From NCBI RefSeq assembly GCF_900603025.1, contig NZ_LR026975.1, positions 4,464,001 through 4,528,000 on the forward strand: a DNA stretch of 64,000 nt. Reading direction: 5' to 3'. This document shows positions 23,922-34,701 of the stretch, piece after piece. The DNA comes from Mycolicibacterium hassiacum DSM 44199 (GTDB lineage: Bacteria > Actinomycetota > Actinomycetes > Mycobacteriales > Mycobacteriaceae). The notes under the pieces were generated by a model. It was not told where the DNA came from. It saw nothing but the letters and a program-made list of their open reading frames with translations, and ran no database searches. Position numbers and translations under genes: made by a program. How positions within the stretch are numbered: position 1 is the first letter of the stretch; the number at the start of each line of letters is the position of its first letter.

Positions 23922-23939
23922 CACGGTGATGTCACCGTG
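23922..23939. promoter_or_regulatory. 18-bp palindrome between dnaA and rpmH
   Basis: CACGGTGA, centre TG, TCACCGTG: 8-bp perfect arms with a 2-bp centre, so a protein-binding palindrome rather than a hairpin. It is 152 bp from the dnaA start and about 240 bp before the rpmH promoter. Regulator not known. Confidence 0.45.
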
Positions 23940-24175
23940 GGCTCGGCGCGGCGGGCGCTCCCGCGTTGTCATCTCGATCGTCGGGATCGACCCGGCGACA
24001 GGGCAGAAGCTAACAAGTTTTGACCAGACACGCCAACCGTTCCGCAACATTGGCCCAGGGTTCGTTCGCCAGCGGCGGAACGCCGTGACTGTAGGGATAA
24101 TTGTGACGAACGGGACCCGGTTCGACGGCCCCTCGGGCAACGGGGCGCGGGCGGCGCGGACCGGCCGGACCTGGT

Positions 24176-24204
24176 TTGACCTAGGCAAATCTCGTCAGTA
24201 CCCT
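24176..24204 (+). promoter_or_regulatory. rpmH: SigA-type promoter of the rpmH operon
   Basis: TTGACC (24176-24181), a 17-bp spacer and TACCCT (24199-24204). Five of six -35 bases match TTGACA and the -10 fits TANNNT at ideal spacing. It predicts a start near 24211 and a leader of about 155 nt before rpmH. Confidence 0.65.
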
Positions 24205-24368
24205 CGAACAGTCGCCCGCACGAGGCGATACGGCTGCGACCCGCCCGTCGGGGACCGCGCGGGCACAGCGAAGACGTACGAGCTTACGAGCGGCAACCAC
24301 GTCCCATCGCCACGGCTGAAACGCGTGGCTGGGTCACGGGTGCCAGGGAAGACGAGGGAGAGACAGCC

Positions 24369-24512
24369 GTGGCCAAGGGCAAGCGGACCTTCCAGCCGAA
24401 CAACCGCCGGCGCGCACGGGTGCACGGGTTCCGGCTGCGGATGCGGACCCGGGCCGGCCGGGCGATCGTGGCCAACCGGCGCGCCAAGGGTCGTCGCAGG
24501 CTGACCGCCTGA
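24369..24512 (+). CDS. rpmH: 50S ribosomal protein L34
   Basis: 47 codons, strongly basic, starting GTG at 24369: [20 protein letters not shown], then [14 protein letters not shown] and a final RRRLTA. This is the L34 family throughout, including the [10 protein letters not shown] motif; L34 sits in the 50S subunit. Its position divergent from dnaA and directly before rnpA is conserved in most bacteria. GAGGGAGA upstream is the ribosome site. The frame is missed by length cut-offs of 60 aa. Confidence 0.96.
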   Translation: MAKGKRTFQPNNRRRARVHGFRLRMRTRAGRAIVANRRAKGRRRLTA

Positions 24513-24543
24513 TCGCCGGCTAGATCCGGGCAGGGCCGGCACG

Positions 24544-24894
24544 GTGCTTCCGGCGCGGTACCGAATGACGCGGTCGTCGGAGTTCGGTGCCACGGTCAAC
24601 CGAGGGGTGCGGGCGGTGCAGCCCGACATCGTGGTGCACGCCTTGCGCTGCGAGGGCTCCGACGACGGACCGCGCATCGGTTTCATCGTCTCGAAATCAG
24701 TTGGGACTGCGGTACAGCGACACCGAGTAACCCGCCGTTTGCGTCATGTAGCGCGTACTGTCATCGATGAGCTGGATCCCGGCGACCGGATCGTGATTCG
24801 GGCACGGCCGAGTGCACGGCATGCGATCTCGGCGCGGCTGGAACAGGAGTTGCGCGCAGCGTTGCGCAAGACCCGGCAGGGGAGCGGAAAGTAG
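24544..24894 (+). CDS. rnpA: Ribonuclease P protein component
   Basis: Basic protein subunit of RNase P that helps the RNA cut tRNA 5' leaders. 116 aa. The RNP motif region reads [23 protein letters not shown] (about residues 46-68), with the conserved R-N/H-R contacts. The GTG start at 24544 gives [14 protein letters not shown], matching known RnpA N-termini. 31 bp after rpmH and 3 bp before yidD, in one operon. Confidence 0.95.
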   Translation: MLPARYRMTRSSEFGATVNRGVRAVQPDIVVHALRCEGSDDGPRIGFIVSKSVGTAVQRHRVTRRLRHVARTVIDELDPGDRIVIRARPSARHAISARLEQELRAALRKTRQGSGK

Positions 24895-24897
24895 CGA

Positions 24898-25203
24898 ATG
24901 ACTACGGTGCGTGCCGCGGCGACCCGGTCGGTGATCTTCGTCATCCAGCTGTACCGGAATATGATCTCGCCGCTGCGGCCGCCGTCTTGTCGTTTCATTC
25001 CAACCTGCAGCCAGTACGCGGTCGAGGCGCTGACCGAATTCGGCTTGGTCAGGGGTGGCTGGCTGGCTGTCAAACGGCTGCTGAAATGTGGGCCGTGGCA
25101 TAGGGGAGGATGGGACCCGGTCCCAGAGCGGTGCGAGCCGCACGACCCGTGTGGTGGCCGCCCGGAATCCGAGTCGCGATCAGGAAGCGAGACGCGTGTT
25201 TAA
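24898..25203 (+). CDS. yidD: Membrane protein insertion efficiency factor YidD
   Basis: 101 aa. The conserved core [18 protein letters not shown] and [10 protein letters not shown], with the Cys residues and [16 protein letters not shown], identifies the YidD (DUF37) family, an amphipathic inner-membrane-associated protein that aids YidC-dependent insertion. ATG at 24898, 3 nt after rnpA. Its 3' end overlaps yidC by 8 nt, which suggests coupled translation. Confidence 0.94.
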   Translation: MTTVRAAATRSVIFVIQLYRNMISPLRPPSCRFIPTCSQYAVEALTEFGLVRGGWLAVKRLLKCGPWHRGGWDPVPERCEPHDPCGGRPESESRSGSETRV

Positions 25204-26368
25204 CTGGTTTAGCCTGGACTTCATCTACTACCCGGTCTCCGGGATCATGTGGGTCTGGTACAAGATCTTTTCCTTCTTGATCGGACTCATTCCCGGCGTC
25301 TACGGTCCGTCGAACTTCTTCTCCTGGGCGCTGGCGGTGGTGTTCCTCGTCTTCACCCTGCGCGCCATCCTGTACCGACCGTTTGTTCGGCAGATCCGCA
25401 CCACGCGGCAGATGCAGGAGTTGCAGCCGCAGATCAAGGCGCTGCAGAAGAAGTACGGCAAGGACCGGCAGCGGCTGGCGCTGGAGATGCAGAAGCTGCA
25501 GCGCGAACACGGGTTCAACCCGATCCTCGGCTGTCTGCCGATGCTGGCCCAGATCCCGGTGTTCCTCGGCCTGTTCCACGTGCTGCGGTCGTTCAACCGG
25601 ACCGGCGGCTACGGCATCGGCGCGCAGAACCTGCCGGTCAAGGTCAACCGTGAGCTGCCCAACTACTTCTTCAGCGCCGAGGACGTCGGGCACTTCCTCG
25701 ACGCGCACCTGTTCGGTGCGCCGATCGGTGCGTGGATCACCCAGAGCGAGGCGAGTACGGAGGCGTTCACCGAGTTCAACCGGGCGACGGTGGCGGCGGT
25801 CGCCATCCCGATCATGCTGGCGGCCGGCATCGCGACGTACTTCAACAGCCGGGCCTCGATCTCGCGGCAGAGCCCGGAGGCCGCGGCCAACCCGCAGACG
25901 GCGCTGATGAACAAGCTGGCGCTGTACGTGTTCCCGATGGGTGTGATCGTCGGCGGTCCGTTCCTGCCGATCGCGATCCTCATCTACTGGTTCTCGAACA
26001 ACATCTGGACGTTCGGTCAGCAGCACTACGTGTTCGCGATGATCGAGCGCGAAGAGGAGGAGAAGAAGCGCCAGCAGTTGGAGCGGCGGGCCAAGAACGC
26101 TCCGCCGCCCGGGGCCAAACCGGCCAAGGCCCGCAAGGGTGGGCAGACGGGTTCGGCGAAGAGCACCGAGCGTGGGGACGAGAGCACCGACGCGGAGAAG
26201 GATTCCGGCGCGACCACGGAAGTACAGGAACCGGCGGGGGACAGCGCCGCGGCGACCGAGCCGAGGGCGAGCGGCCCGAGCGGCACGCAGAAGGCGTCCG
26301 GCAAGTCGGGCTCGGGTCCGGGCCGGACGCCGCGGCCGGGGGCGCGGCCGAAGAAGCGTAAGCGGTAA
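25196..26368 (+). CDS. yidC: Membrane protein insertase YidC
   Basis: 390-aa Oxa1/YidC insertase. Short N-terminus [15 protein letters not shown], then the membrane core with [20 protein letters not shown] (the conserved positively charged groove region), the cytosolic helical hairpin [18 protein letters not shown], the segment [21 protein letters not shown], and later [21 protein letters not shown] charged, low-complexity C-terminal tail ends in KKRKR, as in other mycobacteria. The GTG at 25196 is chosen because it has AGGAAG at good spacing and matches the family start; the open frame extends further upstream inside yidD. Confidence 0.95.
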   Translation: MFNWFSLDFIYYPVSGIMWVWYKIFSFLIGLIPGVYGPSNFFSWALAVVFLVFTLRAILYRPFVRQIRTTRQMQELQPQIKALQKKYGKDRQRLALEMQKLQREHGFNPILGCLPMLAQIPVFLGLFHVLRSFNRTGGYGIGAQNLPVKVNRELPNYFFSAEDVGHFLDAHLFGAPIGAWITQSEASTEAFTEFNRATVAAVAIPIMLAAGIATYFNSRASISRQSPEAAANPQTALMNKLALYVFPMGVIVGGPFLPIAILIYWFSNNIWTFGQQHYVFAMIEREEEEKKRQQLERRAKNAPPPGAKPAKARKGGQTGSAKSTERGDESTDAEKDSGATTEVQEPAGDSAAATEPRASGPSGTQKASGKSGSGPGRTPRPGARPKKRKR

Positions 26369-26404
26369 CCGGTGGGAGAACCGGTGGACGAGGGAGATAC
26401 AGCC

Positions 26405-26977
26405 ATGACGGACGCTGACACGACCGAGCGCAGCGGGGCGACCGCGGACACGGACATCGACGAGGTCGAGACCACCGACCGGGGTTCGAGCGCGGCGGAC
26501 ATCGACGAGGAACTCGAGGAGCGACTGGTCGCCGAGGGCGAGATCGCCGGTGACTATCTGGAGGAGCTGCTCGACATCCTGGACTTCGACGGTGACATCG
26601 ATCTAGACGTCGAGGGCGACCGAGCGGTGGTGAGCATCGACGGCGGCACGGATCTGACCAAGCTGGTGGGTCGGCGCGGCGAGGTGCTCGACGCGTTGCA
26701 GGAACTGACCCGGCTGGCCGTGCACCAGAAGACCGGGGTGCGGAGCCGGTTGATGCTCGACATCGCGGGCTGGCGTCGGCGCCGGCGCGAGGAGTTGACG
26801 GCGCTGGGCGACAAGGTGGCCCGGCGGGTGCTGGCGACCGGCGAGCGCGAGGAGCTCATGCCGATGACCCCGTTCGAGCGGAAGATCGTGCACGACGCCG
26901 TCGCAGCGGTGGCGGGGGTGCGCAGCGAGAGCGAGGGCGTGGAGCCGGCCCGGCGCGTGGTGGTGCTGCCGGACTGA
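26405..26977 (+). CDS. jag: Jag/KhpB-type R3H-domain RNA-binding protein
   Basis: 190 aa. The acidic N-terminus is followed by a KH-like domain containing LVGRRGEVLDALQEL (about 87-101) and a C-terminal R3H domain with the ERKIVHDAV motif (about 158-166). Jag/KhpB proteins bind RNA and pair with KhpA; in several Gram-positives the family affects cell elongation and is a kinase target. ATG at 26405 has GGGAG upstream and is preferred to a GTG 33 nt earlier. Located between yidC and rsmG as usual. Confidence 0.92.
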   Translation: MTDADTTERSGATADTDIDEVETTDRGSSAADIDEELEERLVAEGEIAGDYLEELLDILDFDGDIDLDVEGDRAVVSIDGGTDLTKLVGRRGEVLDALQELTRLAVHQKTGVRSRLMLDIAGWRRRRREELTALGDKVARRVLATGEREELMPMTPFERKIVHDAVAAVAGVRSESEGVEPARRVVVLPD

Positions 26978-27006
26978 CCGAGATCACACGAATCACACGC
27001 GTGTAG

Positions 27007-28970
<1,964 letters not shown>

Positions 28971-29012
28971 ACGTGATGACGCCGAGAGTCGAACCGCGAC
29001 AAGGAGACCGAG

Positions 29013-29984
29013 ATGACGCAGCCGACACGTAAGCGCAGTGGCCTCGGCCGGGGTCTGGCGTCGCTCATCCCCACCGGACCCGGCGACGGCGACCAGGGTC
29101 TCGGGCCCCGGATGGGTGACGCCGCCGCGGACGTCGTGCTCGGCGGCCAGGGGGGTCCGGACACCAGCGGGGTGGGCGCGGTGTACCGCGAGATCGACCC
29201 GGCCGCGATCGAGCCGAACCCGCGCCAGCCGCGGCAGGTCTTCGACGAGGAGGCCATGGCCGAACTGGTGCACTCGATCCGGGAGTTCGGGTTGATGCAG
29301 CCGATCGTGGTGCGCGAGCTGCCCGGCACACCCGGCCGCTACCAGCTGGTGATGGGGGAGCGGCGGTGGCGGGCCGCCCAGCGCGCCGGTCTGACCGCGA
29401 TCCCGGCGATCGTGCGGGAGACCGCCGACGACAGCCTGCTGCGCGACGCGCTGCTGGAGAACATCCACCGGGTGCAGCTCAACCCGCTCGAGGAGGCCGC
29501 CGCCTACCAACAGCTGCTCGACGAATTCGGCGTCACCCACGATGAACTGGCCGCCCGCATCGGCCGGTCCCGGCCGGTCATCACCAACACGATCCGGCTG
29601 CTGAAGTTGCCGCTGGCGGTCCAGCGGCGGGTGGCCGCCGGGGTGTTGTCGGCCGGCCATGCGCGTGCGCTGCTGGCGCTCGAGGGCGGGCCGGAGAAGC
29701 AGGAGGAGCTCGCGGCGCGCATCGTCGCCGAGGGGCTGTCGGTCCGTGCCACCGAGGAGGCGGTCACGCTGGCCAACCGCGGCGAGACGAGCAAGCCCGC
29801 CGCGCCGCGGCGCAAGCCGATCCAGATGCCGGGCCTGCAGGAGGTCGCCGAGCGGCTGTCGAACCGGTTCGACACCCGGGTCACGGTGAGCCTCGGCAAA
29901 CGCAAGGGCAAGATCGTGGTCGAGTTCGGCTCGGTGGACGATCTGCAGCGCATCGTCGAGATGATGGCCCCGACACAGTCCTGA
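29013..29984 (+). CDS. parB: Chromosome-partitioning protein ParB
   Basis: CTP-dependent DNA clamp that loads at parS and spreads. 323 aa. N-terminal segment [14 protein letters not shown], then the ParB/Srx domain with IEPNPRQPR and the CTP-binding GERRWRA motif (115-121), a helix-turn-helix ([26 protein letters not shown]) for parS recognition, and a C-terminal dimerisation domain. ATG at 29013 with AAGGAG upstream, 42 bp after parA. Its four binding sites lie 1-2 kb upstream in rsmG and parA. Confidence 0.97.
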   Translation: MTQPTRKRSGLGRGLASLIPTGPGDGDQGLGPRMGDAAADVVLGGQGGPDTSGVGAVYREIDPAAIEPNPRQPRQVFDEEAMAELVHSIREFGLMQPIVVRELPGTPGRYQLVMGERRWRAAQRAGLTAIPAIVRETADDSLLRDALLENIHRVQLNPLEEAAAYQQLLDEFGVTHDELAARIGRSRPVITNTIRLLKLPLAVQRRVAAGVLSAGHARALLALEGGPEKQEELAARIVAEGLSVRATEEAVTLANRGETSKPAAPRRKPIQMPGLQEVAERLSNRFDTRVTVSLGKRKGKIVVEFGSVDDLQRIVEMMAPTQS

Positions 29985-30004
29985 CCAACCACCCGCAGCC
30001 GTTA

Positions 30005-30017
30005 CGTCACTGTGACG
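30005..30017. promoter_or_regulatory. Short palindrome after parB
   Basis: CGTCAC, T, GTGACG: 6-bp perfect arms with a single central base, 20 bp after the parB stop in a 221-bp gap. Too tight for an RNA hairpin, so operator-like. Ligand unknown. Confidence 0.35.
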
Positions 30018-30151
30018 GTTCCGCTCCTCGGTGCCCGGTCAGCGACCGGCTGGAAAGGCAAATCCCAAGTGCACCAACAATTTTCACCACGTAGGCGGGC
30101 GTCCGGCCGGAGCCGGAGCCGCGAGCACCGGACCGGGCGGGCCGGCGCTTC

Positions 30152-30157
30152 TATGCT
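30152..30157 (+). promoter_or_regulatory. Candidate -10 box upstream of the Rv3916c-like gene
   Basis: TATGCT fits TANNNT and would give a start near 30164, about 40 nt before the GTG at 30206. No good -35 is visible at 16-18 bp. Suggests the gene can be read separately from parAB. Confidence 0.35.
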
Positions 30158-30205
30158 GGAGGTGCAGTCCTACCCGTCACCGCTGCACTGGAACCGGGGA
30201 GTGTA

Positions 30206-30964
30206 GTGTCGCCGCGAATCACGCCGTTGCGGCTCGAGGCGTTCGAGCAGCTGCCCAAGCACGCCCGGCAGTGCGTGTACTGGGAGGTCGACCCGGCCAG
30301 CCTGGAGTCCGACGGCGAATCCCGTCCGGGCGGCCGGATGTGGGACCCCGAGTTCGAGAAGGAAGCCTGGCTGTCCATGGTCATGCTCGAGTGGGGATCG
30401 TGCGGCCAGGTGGCGGTGATGTGCCCGGGCTCGGACGACGACGCCGCCCCACTCACCGGTGACGAGCCGTGCATCGGGTACGCGTTCTACGCCCCGCCGG
30501 GGGCGGTGCCGCGGGCGCGCTATTTTCCCTCCGGGCCGGTCAGCGCCGACGCGGTGCTGCTCACCTCGCTGGGGGTGGAGGGCGCCGAGGAGAACGACAC
30601 GCTGCCACGCACGCTGGTCTCGGCGGTGGTCAGTGACCTCGTCCGCCGCGGTGTACGCGCGCTGGAAGCGTTCGGGCACACCGCTGATGTGGCGGAACTC
30701 GTTGACCCACAAGCGGTTTCACCGGTGCTGCGTCCGGTGGTGGAGACGATCGGCGACTGTTCGGCCGAGCAGTGCACATTGCCGGCCGACCTGTTGCTGG
30801 ACTGCGGCTTCGTCGTCGTGCAGCAGCACCCGTACTTCCCCCGGTTGCGGTTGGAACTCGAATCCGGCCTGGGCTGGAAGGCCGAGGTGGAGGCCGCGCT
30901 GGAACGGCTGCTGGAGTCGGCCCAGCTGTCGCAGACGGTCGGTGCCGGTTCGGTGTCGCGCTAG
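30206..30964 (+). CDS. Conserved hypothetical protein, GNAT-like (Rv3916c-like)
   Basis: 252 aa, GTG at 30206 with GGGGAG five bases upstream. The order of elements, PCIGYAFYAPPGAVPRA and YFPSGPVSADAVLLTSLGV followed by a long helix (LVSAVVSDLVRRGVRALEAFG), resembles a GNAT acetyltransferase core with an unusual acetyl-CoA loop, but I see no classical R/Q-x-x-G-x-G/A motif, so activity is uncertain. Homologues lie next to parB in mycobacteria. Function unknown. The stop is followed directly by a 19-bp tandem repeat, then convergent cwlM. Confidence 0.8.
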   Translation: MSPRITPLRLEAFEQLPKHARQCVYWEVDPASLESDGESRPGGRMWDPEFEKEAWLSMVMLEWGSCGQVAVMCPGSDDDAAPLTGDEPCIGYAFYAPPGAVPRARYFPSGPVSADAVLLTSLGVEGAEENDTLPRTLVSAVVSDLVRRGVRALEAFGHTADVAELVDPQAVSPVLRPVVETIGDCSAEQCTLPADLLLDCGFVVVQQHPYFPRLRLELESGLGWKAEVEAALERLLESAQLSQTVGAGSVSR

Positions 30965-31000
30965 CCCCGAGTCCGACCGAAAGCCCCGAGTCCGACCGAA
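30963..31000. repeat. Exact 19-bp tandem duplication
   Basis: AGCCCCGAGTCCGACCGAA occurs twice head to tail (30963-30981 and 30982-31000), starting on the stop codon of the preceding gene. Two copies only, no spacer; it looks like replication slippage rather than a functional array. A weak CCCGG/CCGGG hairpin follows in the gap before cwlM. Confidence 0.8.
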
Positions 31001-31083
31001 CCCGGCGACACCGGGCGGGGGAGCCGATGCCTTCGGCCGCAGGTGCGAAGTGCCGGCCTGCCGCCAGCGGAGACGCGGCGCGG

Positions 31084-32340
31084 CTAGCGGGCGCGGGCCC
31101 GGCGGCGCCGCGACGGGGCCTGCTGGTGCGCCTGCTGCTCGGCCTGGGCCTGGTTGGCCTTCTCGTTCTGCTCCACCGACAGTTCGTGGGCGAGCAGTTC
31201 GGCGAACGTGAACGTGCCGGTGGGACGGTCGTTCTTGCCCAGCAGGTACAGCCGCTTGACCGCGGCGAGGATCCCCTCGGCGATCGCGTCGCGGGCCTGC
31301 GGCGACAACAGCACCCGCCGGTCGTCCGGGTTGGTGATGTAGCCGATGTCGACCTGCACGGTGGGCATCCGGGTCAACCGCAGCAGATCCCAGGTCCGGC
31401 CATGGGTGCGGCAGTCACGTAGACCGGTGCGCGCCACCACTTCTCGTTGAATGAAGTCGGCGAGATTGCGGCCGATCGTCGACACCGACCCGTGTGCGTT
31501 GCCGAAGTAGAACGACGCCACGCCGTTGGCCGCCGGGGTGGGCTGGGTGGCGCAGCGCAGGCTGATCATCAGGTCCGCACCGACGGTGTTGGCGGTCGCG
31601 GCCCGCTCGGCGTCCGACGGGGACCGGTTGGCCGGCCGCGACAGGAACGTCTCCATGCCGATCGCCGACATCCGCCCCTCGAGCCGGCTGGCCAGATCCC
31701 ACAGCAGGTCGGCCTCGCTCATCGGGCCGTTCGGGCCCTGCATGATCATGCCGTGGTCGTCGCCGCCGCGGCCCGGGTCGATGATGATGCGCTTACCCGA
31801 CAGCCGCGGGCCCGACCGCCGCACGATCTCCTCCTCGCGGATGGCGTGCGGCGACCCGCCGGTGACCCGGGAACCGAGAAAGTACAAGGAGCGCAGCGTT
31901 TCCGGCCCGCAGATACCGTCCGGGTACAGGCCGTACTCGCGCTGATAGGCCATCAGCGCGTTGTGCGTGTGCAGACCGAAGTGCCCGTCGACGAGACCGG
32001 TGTAGAAGCCGAGTTCCTGCAGTCGGGTCTGCAGGGTGGCCACGTCGTCGCCGTACATCGGGGCGCCGAACTGGTGGCTGAGCGTGCGCGCCCCGAGCCG
32101 GTAGGACGCCTCCTTGAGCGCCCGGTAGGTGGCCTCACCGACGACGCCGTCGACCAGCAGGCCCCGCTGCTGCTGAAACGCCCGCACCGCCTGATCGAGT
32201 TCGTCGTCGAACACGTCGGGGGCGACGATCTTGCCCGTCGACATCGCGTCATCGGGGTCGTCGATCAGACCGAGCGCCGCCAGGGCAGAGCGGATCTCGG
32301 CGACCGCACTACCACGGTCACCGCGACGCAGACTCGGCAT
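31084..32340 (-). CDS. cwlM: CwlM, amidase-fold regulator of MurA
   Basis: 418 aa: two peptidoglycan-binding repeats (about 9-77 and 98-154) and an N-acetylmuramoyl-L-alanine amidase (amidase_3) fold (about 184-375), then a charged tail. Two expected zinc-ligand histidines are arginines here: DPGRGG (R191) instead of DPGHGG, and ISLRC (R262) instead of SLH; E209 is kept. This fits the literature view that mycobacterial CwlM is a cytosolic, PknB-phosphorylated activator of MurA rather than a hydrolase. No signal peptide. ATG at 32340 (MPSLRRG) chosen over a GTG 18 nt upstream by similarity. Confidence 0.94.
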   Translation of the reverse strand: MPSLRRGDRGSAVAEIRSALAALGLIDDPDDAMSTGKIVAPDVFDDELDQAVRAFQQQRGLLVDGVVGEATYRALKEASYRLGARTLSHQFGAPMYGDDVATLQTRLQELGFYTGLVDGHFGLHTHNALMAYQREYGLYPDGICGPETLRSLYFLGSRVTGGSPHAIREEEIVRRSGPRLSGKRIIIDPGRGGDDHGMIMQGPNGPMSEADLLWDLASRLEGRMSAIGMETFLSRPANRSPSDAERAATANTVGADLMISLRCATQPTPAANGVASFYFGNAHGSVSTIGRNLADFIQREVVARTGLRDCRTHGRTWDLLRLTRMPTVQVDIGYITNPDDRRVLLSPQARDAIAEGILAAVKRLYLLGKNDRPTGTFTFAELLAHELSVEQNEKANQAQAEQQAHQQAPSRRRRARAR

Positions 32341-32388
32341 AGGCGGCCCTTCGGTCACTGGCGTCGGCGGCGGGCGCCGACCAGGCAG

Positions 32389-32436
32389 GACAATGACGAC
32401 CCCGGTCCAGTTCGGGGCACGTTGCCTGTCATTGTC
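32389..32436. repeat. Nested inverted repeat between trxA and cwlM
   Basis: Outer arms GACAATGAC (32389-32397) and GTCATTGTC (32428-32436) are perfect; an inner stem CCCCG/CGGGG (32400-32404 and 32413-32417) lies between. The 48-nt structure stands 49 bp before the cwlM ATG, in the 189-bp gap after trxA. It could be a transcription stop for trxBA or a folded leader for cwlM. Confidence 0.5.
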
Positions 32437-32529
32437 TCAGACGGCACCCCGAATCAGGAAAACGCCAGGCGGCGATCCGTGCCCGGTCTGGTCTTCCGGG
32501 TTATTTGCTGTACGAAGTTGGTGAGGTGC

Positions 32530-32862
32530 TCAGAGCACGTCGGCAAGTTCGCGCAGCAAAGCCGCTTTGCCTTTGGCGCCGACCATCCGCTTCACCGGCT
32601 GGCCGTCCTTGAACAGGATCAGCGTCGGGATCGACACCACCTGGAAATCACGGGCGGTGGCCGGGTTGGCGTCGACGTCGAGCTTGGCGACCTTCAGGGT
32701 GCCGGCCTTCTCGGCGGCGATCTCCTCGAGCACCGGCGCGATCATCTTGCACGGACCGCACCAGGTGGCCCAGAAGTCGACCAGCACGGGGGTGCTGCTG
32801 TTGAGCACGTCAGCGGCGAACGTCGCATCGGTCACGGTGACCGTCGAGGTGGTTTCGGCCAT
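32530..32862 (-). CDS. trxA: Thioredoxin
   Basis: 110-aa cytosolic thioredoxin. Active site W34-C-G-P-C38, buried charge D29 in VDFWA, and cis-proline in SIPT. It equals the TrxC/TrxA encoded next to TrxB2 in M. tuberculosis. ATG at 32862, 12 nt after the trxB stop, so the pair is one transcript under the trxB promoter. Confidence 0.97.
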   Translation of the reverse strand: MAETTSTVTVTDATFAADVLNSSTPVLVDFWATWCGPCKMIAPVLEEIAAEKAGTLKVAKLDVDANPATARDFQVVSIPTLILFKDGQPVKRMVGAKGKAALLRELADVL

Positions 32863-32874
32863 GCGAGCTCCTCG

Positions 32875-33849
32875 TCAGGCAGGGGTGGAGGTGGTTTGGT
32901 CGGTGCGTGCGTCGGCGGCGGTGTGGGCCAGCCAGCGCTCGGCGTCGATCGCGGCCGAGCAGCCGGTGCCCGCGGCGGTGATGGCCTGCCGGTAGGTCCG
33001 GTCGACCAGGTCGCCGGCCGCGAACACACCCTCGACCGAGGTGGCGGTCGAACCGGGTTTCACCAGCACGTAGCCGTCGGGGTCGAGATCGACCTGGCCG
33101 CGCACCAGTTCCGAGCGCGGATCGTGACCGATCGCGACGAACACACCGGTGACGTCCAGCTTGGACTCCGCACCGGTGACGGTGTTGCGCACGCGTACCC
33201 CGGTGACCGTCGAATCGCCTTCGACGGCGGTGACCACGGTGTTGGTGAGGAAGGTGATCTTCTCGTTGGCGCGGGCGCGTTCGAGCATGATCCTCGACGC
33301 GCGGAACTCCTCGCGACGGTGCACGATCGTCACGCTGCGGGCGAACCGGGTGAGGAAGGTGGCCTCCTCCATCGCCGAGTCGCCACCGCCGACCACGATG
33401 ATGTCCTGGTCGCGGAAGAAGAACCCGTCACAGGTGGCACACGTGCTCACCCCCCGGCCGATGAACTGTTCCTCGCCGGGCACGCCCAGATGGCGCGCCG
33501 CCGCCCCCATCGCGAGGATGACCGCCCGGGCGTAGTGGGTCTCGTCGCCGACCGTCACCGACTTCACCGGTCCGGTCAGCTGTACCGCGTCGACGTTCTC
33601 GGTGCGCAGGTCTGCGCCGAAGCGGCGGGCCTGCTCGCGCATCTGGTCCATCAGCTCGGGGCCGGTGATGCCGTCCTTGAAGCCGGGATAGTTCTCGACC
33701 TCGGTGGTGGTCATCAGGGCCCCGCCGAACTCGACGCCTTCGAACACCAGCGGTGCGAGCTGAGCGCGGGCGGTGTAGATGGCCGCGGTGTAGCCCGCCG
33801 GACCCGATCCGATGATGATCACGTCATGAACCGGGGTGGTGGAAGTCAT
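32875..33849 (-). CDS. trxB: Thioredoxin reductase
   Basis: NADPH-dependent FAD enzyme that reduces thioredoxin. 324 aa. FAD motif [10 protein letters not shown] (14-23), redox-active C137-A-T-C140, NADPH motif [10 protein letters not shown], and the C-terminal FAD motif GVFAAGD. ATG at 33849. Upstream lies a good SigH-type promoter (33891-33917), so induction by disulfide or heat stress is likely, as known for trxB2 in M. tuberculosis. Located directly downstream of the anti-sigma gene. Confidence 0.97.
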   Translation of the reverse strand: MTSTTPVHDVIIIGSGPAGYTAAIYTARAQLAPLVFEGVEFGGALMTTTEVENYPGFKDGITGPELMDQMREQARRFGADLRTENVDAVQLTGPVKSVTVGDETHYARAVILAMGAAARHLGVPGEEQFIGRGVSTCATCDGFFFRDQDIIVVGGGDSAMEEATFLTRFARSVTIVHRREEFRASRIMLERARANEKITFLTNTVVTAVEGDSTVTGVRVRNTVTGAESKLDVTGVFVAIGHDPRSELVRGQVDLDPDGYVLVKPGSTATSVEGVFAAGDLVDRTYRQAITAAGTGCSAAIDAERWLAHTAADARTDQTTSTPA

Positions 33850-33890
33850 GAAAGTTGCGCCTTTCTGCCGATCCGACCGGCACGGGTGTC

Positions 33891-33917
33891 AACGCCAGCC
33901 TAGGGTCGGGTGTTCCC
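33891..33917 (-). promoter_or_regulatory. trxB: SigH-type promoter for trxB-trxA
   Basis: Read on the minus strand: GGGAACA (33911-33917), 16 bp, CGTT (33891-33894). This matches the SigH consensus GGGAAYA-N16/17-CGTT exactly and lies 42 bp before the trxB ATG. Confidence 0.72.
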
Positions 33918-33937
33918 GTATTGGCCTGTGGGACAGA

Positions 33938-34615
33938 TTACGGGCGGGCCAGCACGCTGTCTGCGGACAGCCCGGTGTGGGCGGCGTTACATTCCGGCGC
34001 GACAACCTTGGCGGCCAGCGTGTCGGCGCTGTCCCCGGGCAGCAGCAGCAGCACCGCGGGCTGACCGTCGAACTCCAGTTCCCGGGCGCCGAGCACCTCG
34101 GTGCCGGGCGGATAGCCGAGTCCGCTGAGGCAGGACGTGAGCCGCTGCGGGTCGGTCAGCGGCCCGAGCTGCGGGGCCCGGGTCAACAGCGCGACGATCT
34201 CCGGTTCGGGTAGTGGCACCGGTACCGGTCGGTCGGCGACGGTCATCTCGTTGGCGGTCGGCCCGTACGCCAGGCCGGACGGCGGAGCGGTGGGCTGGGG
34301 GGCGCGGGCGAGCATGACCGCCCCGAGAACGGCGGCGACCGCCGTGGCCCCGATGCCGACGATCAGCCCGGCTCGGCGGATCCGCACCGGCACGGCCGGG
34401 CGCGCGGCGTGCCCGGGCGCGGCGCGCAGCGCGGCGACCACCCGGTCGGTCACCTCGGCCGGCACCTCCGGCGCCGACCGAAAGTCCTCGCGCAGGGCGG
34501 CTAGATCATCGCGAAGCCGTTCCAGCACAACGGGATCCACGTCGGCGCCGCCCCGATCGTCGGCGTCGCCCCGATCGTCGCCAGGGTCACGTACGGGTTC
34601 GCTACCGTCGTCCAT
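33938..34615 (-). CDS. rsmA: Anti-sigma-M factor (RsmA-like) membrane protein
   Basis: 225 aa: a cytosolic acidic N-terminus (about 1-75), one membrane helix (about 82-103) and an extracytoplasmic domain. The N-terminus lacks the HxxxCxxC zinc anti-sigma motif, but position directly after sigM and the topology match Rv3912, the SigM anti-sigma factor. It would hold SigM at the membrane until released. ATG at 34615; an 86-bp gap to sigM. Function is inferred from context and family. Confidence 0.82.
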   Translation of the reverse strand: MDDGSEPVRDPGDDRGDADDRGGADVDPVVLERLRDDLAALREDFRSAPEVPAEVTDRVVAALRAAPGHAARPAVPVRIRRAGLIVGIGATAVAAVLGAVMLARAPQPTAPPSGLAYGPTANEMTVADRPVPVPLPEPEIVALLTRAPQLGPLTDPQRLTSCLSGLGYPPGTEVLGARELEFDGQPAVLLLLPGDSADTLAAKVVAPECNAAHTGLSADSVLARP

Positions 34616-34701
34616 CGCCGCTCTCCGCCACCATGCCTGCCGTCAGCCAGTCTCCACTACCCGAGGGCGCGGCGGTCAGCGGGGCGGTCCCGGATCGGTG
34701 C

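Larger units (their letters stand above)
23771..24368. promoter_or_regulatory. Divergent dnaA-rpmH intergenic region
   Basis: 598 bp without a convincing gene. From the dnaA side it contains a three-box DnaA cluster (23826-23858), an 18-bp palindrome (23922-23939), a featureless stretch to about 24170, a good SigA promoter for rpmH (24176-24204) and a leader of about 155 nt before rpmH. The short frames that cross it have no ribosome sites or recognisable products. Confidence 0.8.
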
